Source: Chitinophaga caeni
GTDB taxonomy: Bacteria > Bacteroidota > Bacteroidia > Chitinophagales > Chitinophagaceae
Reading direction: 5' to 3'
DNA length: 64,000 nucleotides
Assembly (NCBI RefSeq): GCF_002557795.1
Contig: NZ_CP023777.1
Location: 3,233,001-3,297,000 of the forward strand
Made by a program: the position numbers and the translations under genes
In this document: positions 53,318 through 62,192 of the stretch, piece after piece
How positions within the stretch are numbered: the first letter of the stretch is position 1
Layout: each line of letters starts with the position of its first letter
Notes under the pieces: generated by a model
Databases searched by the model: none
What the model saw: only the letters and a program-made list of their open reading frames with translations
Told to the model about the DNA's origin: nothing

Positions 53318-55108
53318 ATGACAACATTTGAATCATTAGGATTAAATGAATCCATTCTTAAAGGTATCCAAGAGCTAGGTTTCGAAGCTCCAACTCCAAT
53401 CCAAGAACAAGCGATCCCCATCTTGTTAAGTGGCGATAAGGACTTCGTAGGATTAGCTCAAACGGGTACAGGTAAAACCGCGGCCTTTGGTTTACCTCTT
53501 TTGCAACAAATTGATATGAAGGTCACGAAGCCTCAAGGCTTGATCTTATGTCCTACACGCGAATTGTGTCTTCAAATCGCGAATGATCTTAAAAACTTTA
53601 GCAAGTTTGTAGGTGATGTAAACATCGTGGCCGTTTACGGTGGCGCTAACATCGGTATGCAATTGCGTGAATTGAAACGCGGTGGCCAAATCGTGGTAGC
53701 TACCCCCGGTCGTTTACTCGATATCATCGACCGTGGCGCGATCAATTTCGAAAATGTACGTTACGTCGTATTGGATGAAGCGGATGAAATGTTAAACATG
53801 GGCTTCCAAGAAGACATTAACAGCATCCTTTCCAACACGCCTGACAACAAGACCACCTGGTTGTTCTCGGCTACCATGCCGGCAGAGGTGCGTCGTATCT
53901 CTAAAAACTACATGACCGACCCATTTGAATTAACAGTGGGTACTAAAAATAGCGGTAACGCTAATATCGAACACGAATATTACGTGGTACGTCCACGCGA
54001 TAAATACGCGGCGCTGAAAAGGATCGTGGATTTCAACCCTGAAATCTTCGGTATTATCTTCACCCGCACCAAGATCGAATCCCAGGAAATTGCAGAATCC
54101 CTGATCCGTGACGGGTACAATGCCGATGCTTTGCACGGTGACCTTACCCAGCAACAACGTGATAAGGTGATGAAGCGTTTCCGCGAAAGATCTATCCAAG
54201 TGCTGGTTGCTACGGATGTAGCTGCCCGCGGTATCGATGTTGACAATATCACCCACGTAATCAACTATGAATTACCGGATGATGTCGAGAACTATACCCA
54301 CAGGAGTGGTCGTACTGCCCGCGCCGGTCGTAGCGGTGTATCTATCGCTATTATCAGCAGCAGGGATCTGGGTAAGATCCGCCAGATTGAAAGGGTGATC
54401 GGCAAGAAATTCATCAAGGCAGAGGTGCCGGATGGTGTTGCCGTTTGTGAAAAACAATTGTTTGCCCTTGTACATAAAGTACACAACGTGGTTGTAAACG
54501 AAGAGCAGATCGAGCCGTACTTAGGACGTATCTACGAAGAGTTTAACGAATTGAGCAAAGAAGAGCTGATCAAGCGTTTCGCTTCTATCGAGTTCAACCA
54601 ATTCTTAGAATATTATCAAGATGCAGCAGATCTGAATGTGAAAGAAGATAGCCGCCGTTCTTCTGAAGGACGCAGCAGCAGCGGTAGGGGTAGCGGTGAT
54701 GGCAAATTTACACGCCTGTTCATCAACCTTGGTTCCGTTGACGATTTCACACGTGGTGACATGTTGCGTTTCATCTGCGATAATACCGGCTTGCGCGGCA
54801 ACAAGGTAGGTCGCATCGACCTGAAAGGAGTTTATTCTTTCTTCGAAGTTGAAAATGAAGCTGTTGATAAAGTTGTTACCGGTTTTAAGAAAGTAGAACG
54901 TAACGGCCGTGCCGTTCGTATTGAAATGTCTCAAGACGGTGGTAACGAAGGTGGCGGAGGCGGAAGACGCCGCAGTAGCGGTGGCCGTCGTGATGAAGGT
55001 GGCGGTCGCAGGAGATCTTGGTCCGGGGGAGGTTCTGAAGGCGGTTTCCGTGAAAGAAAAGAATACGGTGGTCGTCCTTCCTTCAGGGGCAGGAAATATG
55101 AGAAATAG
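53318..55108 (+). CDS. DEAD-box RNA helicase with DbpA-like RNA-binding domain
   Basis: 596 residues. Motifs in order: APTPIQEQAIP (Q), AQTGTGKT (47-54), PTRELCLQI, TPGRLLD, DEAD, SAT, ARGIDV and HRSGRTARAGRSG. After the helicase core comes a charged linker, a DbpA-type RNA-binding domain (about 466-540, FTRLFINLGSVDDFTRGDML) and a Gly/Arg/Ser-rich tail (about 545-596). The layout matches the CsdA/DeaD group involved in ribosome assembly and cold adaptation. Confidence 0.93.
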   Translation: MTTFESLGLNESILKGIQELGFEAPTPIQEQAIPILLSGDKDFVGLAQTGTGKTAAFGLPLLQQIDMKVTKPQGLILCPTRELCLQIANDLKNFSKFVGDVNIVAVYGGANIGMQLRELKRGGQIVVATPGRLLDIIDRGAINFENVRYVVLDEADEMLNMGFQEDINSILSNTPDNKTTWLFSATMPAEVRRISKNYMTDPFELTVGTKNSGNANIEHEYYVVRPRDKYAALKRIVDFNPEIFGIIFTRTKIESQEIAESLIRDGYNADALHGDLTQQQRDKVMKRFRERSIQVLVATDVAARGIDVDNITHVINYELPDDVENYTHRSGRTARAGRSGVSIAIISSRDLGKIRQIERVIGKKFIKAEVPDGVAVCEKQLFALVHKVHNVVVNEEQIEPYLGRIYEEFNELSKEELIKRFASIEFNQFLEYYQDAADLNVKEDSRRSSEGRSSSGRGSGDGKFTRLFINLGSVDDFTRGDMLRFICDNTGLRGNKVGRIDLKGVYSFFEVENEAVDKVVTGFKKVERNGRAVRIEMSQDGGNEGGGGGRRRSSGGRRDEGGGRRRSWSGGGSEGGFRERKEYGGRPSFRGRKYEK

Positions 55109-55132
55109 CTGATGCGTTTTCATAAATGATTG

Positions 55133-55170
55133 AAATGGAATTCCGAAAACGGGATTCCATTTTTGTTTTT
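55133..55170 (+). terminator. Terminator of the helicase gene
   Basis: AAATGGAATTCC / GGGATTCCATTT with a GAAAAC loop, then TTGTTTTT. Confidence 0.85.
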
Positions 55171-55241
55171 ATGAGTAAATGAGAAGGAAATTTGTATATT
55201 GTTACAAGCAAGGCATTTATCAACTCCCCATCATTGAAATT

Positions 55242-57317
55242 ATGGCAACAGCGAAAAAGAATGAATCCAAGGCAGGAACTCAAAAGAAAACCACTGCAAA
55301 GCCTAAAGCAAAAGCTGCTTCCAAGGCCAAAGTGAAACCTACACCGAAACCTCAAGACCCAGTACAGGAAATGGCTACAACGACAGAACCTTTCCGTAAT
55401 CTTGCCAACGTTGAACCTTTTACCTTGTTCACCGCCCAGGATGTTTACTTATTCAGGGAAGGAAAGCATTACCGCCTATATGAAAAATTTGGCGCACACC
55501 GCATGAATTACGAAGGGGTTGAAGGGACTTACTTCTCGGTATGGGCGCCAGACGCTGTCTTCGTATCGGTAATCGGTAATTTCAACGACTGGGATGCTTA
55601 CTCGCATACCTTGTTCCCCCGTTGGGATAATTCCGGGATTTGGGAAGGTTTCATTGCCGGGGTTGCCGAAGGGGAGTTATACAAATACTTTATCCGTGCA
55701 AAGGATGGTTCGGAGCTGCGCAAAGGGGATCCCTATGCTTTCCACTGGGAGAAGAGACCAAGAACGGCTAGCATCACTACTAACTTGGATTTCCGTTGGA
55801 GAGATAAGGCATGGATGAAAGATCGGGAGGTAACAAATGCACTCGACAAACCTTGGTCGGTATATGAATTACATCTTGCTTCTTGGAGGCGACCGGATGC
55901 TTTCGACCGGGAATCTTTTTACAATTACCGCGAAATCGCCAAAATGCTGGTGCCTTATATCCAGGAAATGGGTTTTACTCACGTGGAGTTATTGCCGGTG
56001 ATGGAGCATCCTCTCGATGCCTCCTGGGGGTATCAAATTACCGGGTATTTCGCACCTACCAGCCGTTTTGGTACACCGCAAGATTTCATGTATTTCGTGG
56101 ATAGCTTGCACAGGGCAGGAATCGGCGTTTTGCTGGATTGGGTACCTTCGCATTTCCCTTACGATGATCATGGCCTGTACCGTTTCGATGGATCGCATGT
56201 TTATGAATATGAAGATCCAAGGAAGGGTTTCCATCCCGATTGGAATAGTTACATTTTTAATTACGGGCGTAATGAGGTACGTTCCTTCCTAATCAGCAAT
56301 GCTCTTTATTGGTTGGATAAATATCATATCGATGGCTTCCGCGTAGATGCGGTAGCATCGATGATCCACCTGGATTATTCCCGGGAAGACGGCGATTGGG
56401 AGCCCAATGTATACGGTGGTAATGAACATTTGGAGGCCCTGCAATTTTTAAGGGAATTTAATATGGCCGTATATCAATATTACCCCGGGGTACAAACCAT
56501 TGCTGAAGAATCGTCGAGCTATGATGGTATTACTAGGCCGGTGCACTTAGGTGGAGTCGGTTTCGGTATGAAATGGATGATGGGTTGGATGAATGATACC
56601 TTGAAATACTTTAAGAAAGATCCATATTTCAGGCAATTCCACCAAGACGAGTTTACCTTTAGTATCATGTACGCCTTCAAAGAGAATTTCATGCTGCCCT
56701 TAAGCCATGATGAAGTGGTACATGGAAAATCACCGATCGTATTCAAGATGCCGGGAGATGACTGGCAAAAGATGGCTAACACGAGATTGCTATATAGTTA
56801 TATGTTTACCCACCCGGGAACAAAATTATTGTTCATGGGCAACGAATGGGGCGTTACTCATGAATGGAATGATGCCACCCAATTAGATTGGACTTTATTA
56901 CAGTACCCTTCCCACCAAGGCTTACAGCATTATGTAAAACGCTTAAATCATCTATATAAAACAGAACCATCACTTTACGCTACGCAATTTGATCCGCTTG
57001 GCTTTGAATGGATCAACTTAAACGACCGCTCCCAAAGTGTAATGGTGTATGCCCGCAAAAGCGAAGACCCTAAAAATACTCTATATATAGTACTAAATAT
57101 GACCCCGGTAGCCAGGCATAATTACGGTATTAAAGTACAGGGAAAAGAACCTTGGATTGAAATATTAAACAGTGATGCAACAGAATTTTTCGGAAGTGGG
57201 ATCGTAAATGAAGGAGAATTATTACCAGGGAAGCATGGAGATGACTACTTATTATTAGTAAACGTGCCCCCATTAGGCGCCGCCATCTTTAAGTCAAAAA
57301 ATATTTTAACCAGTTAA
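55242..57317 (+). CDS. glgB: 1,4-alpha-glucan branching enzyme
   Basis: 691 residues from the ATG at 55242. A Lys/Ala/Pro-rich extension (about residues 2-45) precedes a CBM48-type domain (GTYFSVWAPDAVFVSVIGNF, then NDWD) and the GH13 barrel: HVELLPVMEHP, the nucleophile in DGFRVDAVASM (Asp369), the acid in TIAEESSS (Glu422), and LSHDEVVHGK. A C-terminal beta domain ends the protein. It makes alpha-1,6 branches in glycogen. No other glg gene is adjacent. Confidence 0.95.
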   Translation: MATAKKNESKAGTQKKTTAKPKAKAASKAKVKPTPKPQDPVQEMATTTEPFRNLANVEPFTLFTAQDVYLFREGKHYRLYEKFGAHRMNYEGVEGTYFSVWAPDAVFVSVIGNFNDWDAYSHTLFPRWDNSGIWEGFIAGVAEGELYKYFIRAKDGSELRKGDPYAFHWEKRPRTASITTNLDFRWRDKAWMKDREVTNALDKPWSVYELHLASWRRPDAFDRESFYNYREIAKMLVPYIQEMGFTHVELLPVMEHPLDASWGYQITGYFAPTSRFGTPQDFMYFVDSLHRAGIGVLLDWVPSHFPYDDHGLYRFDGSHVYEYEDPRKGFHPDWNSYIFNYGRNEVRSFLISNALYWLDKYHIDGFRVDAVASMIHLDYSREDGDWEPNVYGGNEHLEALQFLREFNMAVYQYYPGVQTIAEESSSYDGITRPVHLGGVGFGMKWMMGWMNDTLKYFKKDPYFRQFHQDEFTFSIMYAFKENFMLPLSHDEVVHGKSPIVFKMPGDDWQKMANTRLLYSYMFTHPGTKLLFMGNEWGVTHEWNDATQLDWTLLQYPSHQGLQHYVKRLNHLYKTEPSLYATQFDPLGFEWINLNDRSQSVMVYARKSEDPKNTLYIVLNMTPVARHNYGIKVQGKEPWIEILNSDATEFFGSGIVNEGELLPGKHGDDYLLLVNVPPLGAAIFKSKNILTS

Positions 57318-57671
57318 AAATGGATCTCATACCAGGATAAACCAACACAGGTCTATATTATATCAATTATAGTAACAATAATAATAACAATTATAGTAAC
57401 AATTATAGTTATACTATATTTATGATATCGATCTTATTCATAAGAACTGTCTAAAATAACCCTAAAGAGCTGGTCCTCACAATTATCCCGACCTAAATAA
57501 TCCTCGGTATTAAAAATCCGCGTAATCCGCTCAATCCATCTAAAAATCCGTGAAAAGTTTGGAATAAAGATTGCTGTATAAAATTTCATTACCACTAGGA
57601 TACAATAAGATAATTAGCAAACCGTTTGATTAATAAACCAAATCTTTAGTACTTATAAAACCATCTTTATC
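57318..57671. repeat. Gene-free AT-rich region with short repeats
   Basis: Contains direct repeats of AATTATAGTAACAAT (about 57365-57420), ending in TATAGTTATACTATA, and at 57510-57555 a block of ATCCGCG/AATCCGC/ATCCGTG motifs also seen at 59180-59620. No gene seen; the promoter of the next gene must lie near 57620-57660. Confidence 0.6.
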
Positions 57672-58565
57672 ATGAAAAACATGTTCCGAAAATGGGGCTT
57701 CCCCTCTCTAGCCCTGGCATGCTGTTCCTTTATCATTTTTGCATGTTCAAAAGACAATTCTGCTGGAAGGAATGATGAAATTCCTCCGGGAAAGCAGAAA
57801 GTGAGCATTTATCTAACAGATGATCCCGGTTTATTTGACGAGGTAAATATTGATATACGTAGCGTGGAAGTATTGGTCGACACTTGTATGGAAGATAATG
57901 GTGATAATGGCAAATGGGATGATCATGAGCGTTGCTCTTGGGACGATGGCCGTTTCGATGATGAATGCAGTATTTGGGATACCCTTGCGATTAATCCCGG
58001 GGTTTATGATTTATTGAGCTTGCGTAACGGTATCGATACTATGTTTGCTAGCGGACCAGCGCACCAAGGTTATATTACGAAGATCCGTATTACGATAGGT
58101 TCGGAAAATTCGCTTGTGAAAAACGGGGTGACCTATCCTTTAAATACAATTACCGGGCAATCAAAGCTGATAGTTAAAGTTAGGCATAGCGAATGGGAAG
58201 AATATTCAACAGACCAGTTAAGACTATGGTTAGACTTTGATGTTCAACGTTCTATCATCCAGTTGAGGAATAATTCGTTCGTGTTGAAGCCATATATTTT
58301 AGTTTGGACATTGAAACAAACGGGCAGCCTTTCCGGTATCGTTCTGCCGAAAGATGCGAACCCGGTGATTTCCGTTTATAATGATACGGATACGGCATAT
58401 GCTATCCCGTTCCATGACGGTAAATACAAAATCCGCGGATTAAAAGTAGGGGAGTATAGCTTATTTGTAAATCCTTCTAATGGTTATGGAGATACAACTA
58501 TTACTGGGATTCAAATAGATCGTGGAAAAGAAACCAAGATCCCGACGATAACCCTCGAAAAGTAG
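57672..58565 (+). CDS. DUF4382 lipoprotein
   Basis: 297 residues. Lipobox IIFAC (Cys25). The DUF4382 domain (about 42-215) begins KVSIYLTDDPGLFDEVNIDI and is interrupted by an acidic, Cys-containing insert (about 72-103: CMEDNGDNGKWDDHERCS, then WDDGRFDDEC). A small beta-sandwich (about 220-297, GSLSGIVLPKDANPVISVYN) follows, like a carboxypeptidase-regulatory domain. Probably lipid-anchored; function unknown. Confidence 0.85.
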   Translation: MKNMFRKWGFPSLALACCSFIIFACSKDNSAGRNDEIPPGKQKVSIYLTDDPGLFDEVNIDIRSVEVLVDTCMEDNGDNGKWDDHERCSWDDGRFDDECSIWDTLAINPGVYDLLSLRNGIDTMFASGPAHQGYITKIRITIGSENSLVKNGVTYPLNTITGQSKLIVKVRHSEWEEYSTDQLRLWLDFDVQRSIIQLRNNSFVLKPYILVWTLKQTGSLSGIVLPKDANPVISVYNDTDTAYAIPFHDGKYKIRGLKVGEYSLFVNPSNGYGDTTITGIQIDRGKETKIPTITLEK

Positions 58566-58584
58566 ACATATAAACTTTGATTTC

Positions 58585-58617
58585 AGCCACCTGCATTTTG
58601 TAGGTGGCTTCTTTTAT
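58585..58617 (+). terminator. Terminator of the DUF4382 gene
   Basis: AGCCACCT / AGGTGGCT with a 9-nt loop, then TCTTTTATT. Confidence 0.85.
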
Positions 58618-58694
58618 TAGCCGCAGATTATTTTTGTTTTTTTAATTTTATATCGTTTCAAATCCATTTATCATTGATCAATAAGTTGCCAGGT

Positions 58695-59264
58695 ATGTTA
58701 AAGGTGTTTCAATGTTGTTGTTATGTATTGTTATGCTGCTCTGTTTTTGGGCAGAACAAAATTAACCAATCAGACGCACAAGGCCGCAAGCAGGGATATT
58801 GGGTCGTGGAGATGCCTGCTTTACGCGGGGAAAGGGCTTATACAATGGAAGGTACTTACAAAGATGGTAAAAAAGACGGCCCTTGGAAAAAGTTCAACCA
58901 TGCCGGGGATATCATTTCCATGGAAAGTTTTAGAAATGATAAATTGCATGGACCTGTAAAATACTATTACCCAAATGGTCAGCTGAGTTTAGAAGGAAGT
59001 TACTTAGCCCAAGAAATTCGCCGCGATTCTGCCCGCGTTTATGATATCGCCACGGATGAAAACAAGATGCAAGCTGTAGAGTTTGATGGTCAATCTGTAA
59101 AAAACGGCTGGTGGAAAATGTATGACGAACGGGGTCACCTATTGAGTCAAGAATACTATAAAAAAGGCGAATTAATTAAAGTCCCAACGTTCACGGATTC
59201 AACAGATTCCACGGATTCCACGGATGCCAAAAATACTCAGGATAATCATTCACCAAAGAAGTAA
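58695..59264 (+). CDS. Exported YwqK/MORN-type repeat protein with repeat-derived C-terminus
   Basis: 189 residues from the ATG at 58695 (signal peptide MLKVFQCCCYVLLCCSVFGQ); a TTG upstream is unlikely. Three or four MORN-like units (GTYKDGKKDGPWKKFNHAGD, KLHGPVKYYYPNGQLSLEGS, VKNGWWKMYDERGHLLSQEY) match proteins often labelled YwqK antitoxin-like, though no toxin gene is adjacent. The last about 26 residues (TFTDSTDSTDSTDAKNTQDN, HSPKK) are encoded by the first unit of a 129-bp tandem repeat that continues beyond the stop codon. Confidence 0.8.
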   Translation: MLKVFQCCCYVLLCCSVFGQNKINQSDAQGRKQGYWVVEMPALRGERAYTMEGTYKDGKKDGPWKKFNHAGDIISMESFRNDKLHGPVKYYYPNGQLSLEGSYLAQEIRRDSARVYDIATDENKMQAVEFDGQSVKNGWWKMYDERGHLLSQEYYKKGELIKVPTFTDSTDSTDSTDAKNTQDNHSPKK

Positions 59265-59552
59265 TAAGGCATTCCAAAGCAACAGTTTCTAACAATCATT
59301 CTTGAATAAGCTCCAACGTTCACGGATTCAACAGATTCCACAGATTCCACGGATGCCAAAAAAACTCAGGATAATCATTCACCAAAGAAGTTATAAGGCA
59401 TTCCAAAGCAACTGTTTCTAACAATCATTCTTGAATAAGCTCCAACGTTCACGGATTCAACAGATTCCACGGATTCCACAGATGCCAAAAACATTCAGGA
59501 TAATCATTCACCAAAGAATTTATAGGGCATTCCAAAGCAACAGTTTCTATAA
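59185..59552. repeat. 129-bp tandem repeat, about 2.85 copies
   Basis: Units begin with CAACGTTCACGGATTCAACA at 59185, 59314 and 59443. The first unit covers the 3' end of the YwqK-type gene; the next two lie after its stop. 129 is a multiple of 3. Each unit carries short GATTCCACG/GATTCCACA subrepeats. Units differ at a few positions. Confidence 0.92.
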
Positions 59553-59616
59553 ATCAATCATAATTGAAACAAAATCCGTGGAATCCTTAAATCATTAATA
59601 AAATCCGTGAACATGG

Positions 59617-60546
59617 CTAGTCTTCTTTTTTATATAACGAATCTTTAGCCCTGAAATCGAGCGGCTGCTCAACCGGGAATTGTCCTTGCTTTACCTTGAT
59701 CGAGAATGGTTTCTCAACATGCACCCATTTTCCAGCTTTCCATTTAAAAGCCTCGTAATCCAGATCTGAAACGTACGTATATTTTTTCCCGGCTTGCAAA
59801 GAATCTTCAGGCACTAAGTGGTCATAAACGATCATGTCAACATCCGCATTATAATTCAAGCTGACGCTTGCATTTTTCTTGTATTCCAGGATGAACCGGT
59901 TTTGCACCGGCCTTTTCAAAGTATCTTCTATAAAACTAAACAGATGGGCCCCGAATACAGGCATTCCTTTATCATCGAAACTCAGCATCTCGATCATCTT
60001 TTTGTTGCTACGGATATTGTTCCCGTCCCAGCCCATTAAAGTATAATAGTTTTTATTAAAATACCGTGTAGTTAAAAGCCTGTAATACAAGCAGCCATAC
60101 CAGGTTTGATGGTTTGTAATGGTATCTTGATCGCGGATAAAATCGGAATTGTCGAATAAAGGGAACATTTTCAGGCTACCGTCCTTTGTATTCATCTGGA
60201 TGGTTCCAAAATGACGAAAGCTCCCGTTATCCCTCGCCAGCGCCCAGGTGAATATACGGAAAGTGCTATCTGTGGGGTATAGAATCGAAACGGTTTGAAT
60301 GCTGTCGTATGGAAAATAAAATGAATTCTTGATTTTCAAGGATCTCACTAAAGCGGGAATAAAAGTATAATTCGCATTCACCCTATCTTCTTCATTGTAG
60401 GCATTCACGATCTTATAGCTCAGGTCGGCTAATGTATCTTGTTCAATCATCAACCGTTTTAAATCTTCCGGGGATATTCTTTGGGATTTTACCGCGTTGG
60501 CCAATGTCAAAATACCCAAGCATAGTAGAATGATCTTCGTCTTCAT
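59617..60546 (-). CDS. Exported protein of unknown function
   Basis: 309 residues with a signal peptide (MKTKIILLCLGILTLANAVK, then SQ). The body is mixed alpha/beta and rich in Tyr and Phe (NSFYFPYDSIQTVSILYPTD, TWYGCLYYRLLTTRYFNKNY, YTLMGWDGNN). This looks like a conserved Bacteroidota secreted family, but I cannot name a fold or activity. Single gene on the minus strand, with repeat DNA on its 3' side. Confidence 0.75.
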   Translation of the reverse strand: MKTKIILLCLGILTLANAVKSQRISPEDLKRLMIEQDTLADLSYKIVNAYNEEDRVNANYTFIPALVRSLKIKNSFYFPYDSIQTVSILYPTDSTFRIFTWALARDNGSFRHFGTIQMNTKDGSLKMFPLFDNSDFIRDQDTITNHQTWYGCLYYRLLTTRYFNKNYYTLMGWDGNNIRSNKKMIEMLSFDDKGMPVFGAHLFSFIEDTLKRPVQNRFILEYKKNASVSLNYNADVDMIVYDHLVPEDSLQAGKKYTYVSDLDYEAFKWKAGKWVHVEKPFSIKVKQGQFPVEQPLDFRAKDSLYKKED

Positions 60547-60631
60547 ATTTGCAAAATACTCAATCCAAATGATTTCTCTTGTTAAACGGGAAATCTAACC
60601 GGCTATTGTGTAGCGAAATCCTGTAAAAAGC

Positions 60632-60675
60632 AACATCCCCTTACCGCGTTGATTTACTGTCGATAAGGGGATGTT
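60632..60675 (-). terminator. Terminator of the pyrC-like/DUF4199/GT2 operon
   Basis: AACATCCCCTTA / TAAGGGGATGTT (perfect 12 bp); on the minus strand GCTTTTTAC follows. Confidence 0.85.
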
Positions 60676-60693
60676 AATTTGTATAAAAATTCA

Positions 60694-61662
60694 TTAAAGG
60701 CGAACTTCTTCCGGTTTCTTATGATCGATAACCTCTTCTACCAGGTAGCTATTCCTATCCGCGGCATTCCTGGTCACTAGCTCGGCAATAAAACCGGTAA
60801 GGAATAATTGTGAACCGATAATCATGATCAGGAGCGCCAAGAAAAATAGTGGCCTATCGGTCATTTTATACTGTAGGTAAGCTATTTTCATCACGGCAAG
60901 ATAAAGGGCGATGATAAAACCTACCAGGAAAAAAAGTGAGCCGAGAGCACCGAAGAAGTGCATCGGGCGTTTCCCGAATTTGCCGACGAACATGATAGAG
61001 GCCAGATCGAGGAAGCCGTTGATGAATCGTTCCAGGCCAAATTTAGTTACCCCGTACTTTCTCGAACGGTGTTCCACCACTTTTTCGCCTATTTTCCTGA
61101 ACCCAGCCCATTTAGCAATCACGGGAATATAGCGGTGCATCTCCCCGTAAACCTCGATAGACTTTACTACCTTTTTCTTATATGATTTTAATCCGCAGTT
61201 GAAATCATGCAGTTTGATTCCGCTCAACTTCGTGGTCGTCCAATTAAAAAACTTCGACGGGATCGTTTTCATTATAGGATCGTAGCGCTTTTTCTTCCAG
61301 CCGCTCACCAGGTCATAACCATCAACCACGATCATTTTATACAGTCCCGGAATCTCGTCCGGGCTATCTTGCAGATCCGCATCCATGGTGATCACTACGT
61401 TGCCTTGGGCCACCCTGAACCCTTCGTTCAAAGCAGCGGACTTCCCGTAATTCCGTTGAAACCGGATACCCTTTATATTTTTGTTGGATTTGCTGAGATT
61501 TTGGATAACACTCCACGAATCGTCTGTACTGCCATCATCAACCATCCATATTTCGTATGAATAATGGTGTTCGTTCATCACCCGTTCGATCCATGCCGCT
61601 AGTTCAGGCAAGGACTCTTCTTCATTCTTAAGAGGTATGATGACAGATATATCGATTGTCAT
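60694..61662 (-). CDS. Glycosyltransferase family 2 (GtrB/DPM1-like)
   Basis: 322 residues. GT-A domain: VIIPLKNEEESLPEL, MVDDGSTDDSW, FQRNYGKSAALNEGFR, and the metal-binding MDADLQD. Two C-terminal membrane helices (about 232-255 and 268-292) as in polyprenyl-phosphate sugar transferases. It probably loads a sugar onto undecaprenyl phosphate at the inner membrane; acceptor and sugar unknown. Third gene of an operon. Confidence 0.92.
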   Translation of the reverse strand: MTIDISVIIPLKNEEESLPELAAWIERVMNEHHYSYEIWMVDDGSTDDSWSVIQNLSKSNKNIKGIRFQRNYGKSAALNEGFRVAQGNVVITMDADLQDSPDEIPGLYKMIVVDGYDLVSGWKKKRYDPIMKTIPSKFFNWTTTKLSGIKLHDFNCGLKSYKKKVVKSIEVYGEMHRYIPVIAKWAGFRKIGEKVVEHRSRKYGVTKFGLERFINGFLDLASIMFVGKFGKRPMHFFGALGSLFFLVGFIIALYLAVMKIAYLQYKMTDRPLFFLALLIMIIGSQLFLTGFIAELVTRNAADRNSYLVEEVIDHKKPEEVRL

Positions 61663-61700
61663 AAATTATTACCGGTTTTTAATGGATGTAAGGATGGTGG

Positions 61701-62183
61701 TTATTTTTTCCTTGCAATTAATGCGCCGATCAAGGAGGCAAAGCCACCGATAATTAACAAGGTAATCAGTACCCCGGAGAAAATGAAAGGAATAAATTGC
61801 TTGGACACGAATTCTTGCTGTTCCTTTATTGCTTCGGGAGATAAATGACTACCGGCATCGGCTTGCGCTGCCTCGGCCAAGATTTTAGCTTTCAAGTCAG
61901 GGGCAATGGTCACACAAATTAACAAAAACACGATAAACAGTACAATTATTACGGCAGTAGTTCGGAAACCGTTTGAAAACAACGCCCCGAAACTGGCTTT
62001 ACCTTCCGCCTGCTTGCTGAATTGAAGGGTGGAAAGGATAATTCCCAGCATCGTGATAACCACGAAAGCTCCCCTGAAAGTATTATTATCCGGTTGCTTG
62101 TCCAGGAAATAGAACAAGCTAAACAAGATAGCGCCTATCAAGGTTGTTCCCAAACCGTATTTTATATGTATCTTTTGATTCAT
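61701..62183 (-). CDS. DUF4199 membrane protein
   Basis: 160 residues with four membrane helices (about 9-27, 36-52, 72-94, 130-153) and a short soluble loop (AEAAQADAGSHLSPEAIKEQ). Layout and length match DUF4199, whose role is unknown. It lies 9 bp after the pyrC-like gene and 38 bp before the glycosyltransferase, an arrangement I recall as common in Bacteroidota. Confidence 0.88.
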   Translation of the reverse strand: MNQKIHIKYGLGTTLIGAILFSLFYFLDKQPDNNTFRGAFVVITMLGIILSTLQFSKQAEGKASFGALFSNGFRTTAVIIVLFIVFLLICVTIAPDLKAKILAEAAQADAGSHLSPEAIKEQQEFVSKQFIPFIFSGVLITLLIIGGFASLIGALIARKK

Positions 62184-62192
62184 GTAAATCTC

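Noticed and set aside
58695..59264. Toxin-antitoxin locus suggested by the YwqK antitoxin label
   Set aside because: The protein is exported, MORN-like and has no toxin gene beside it.
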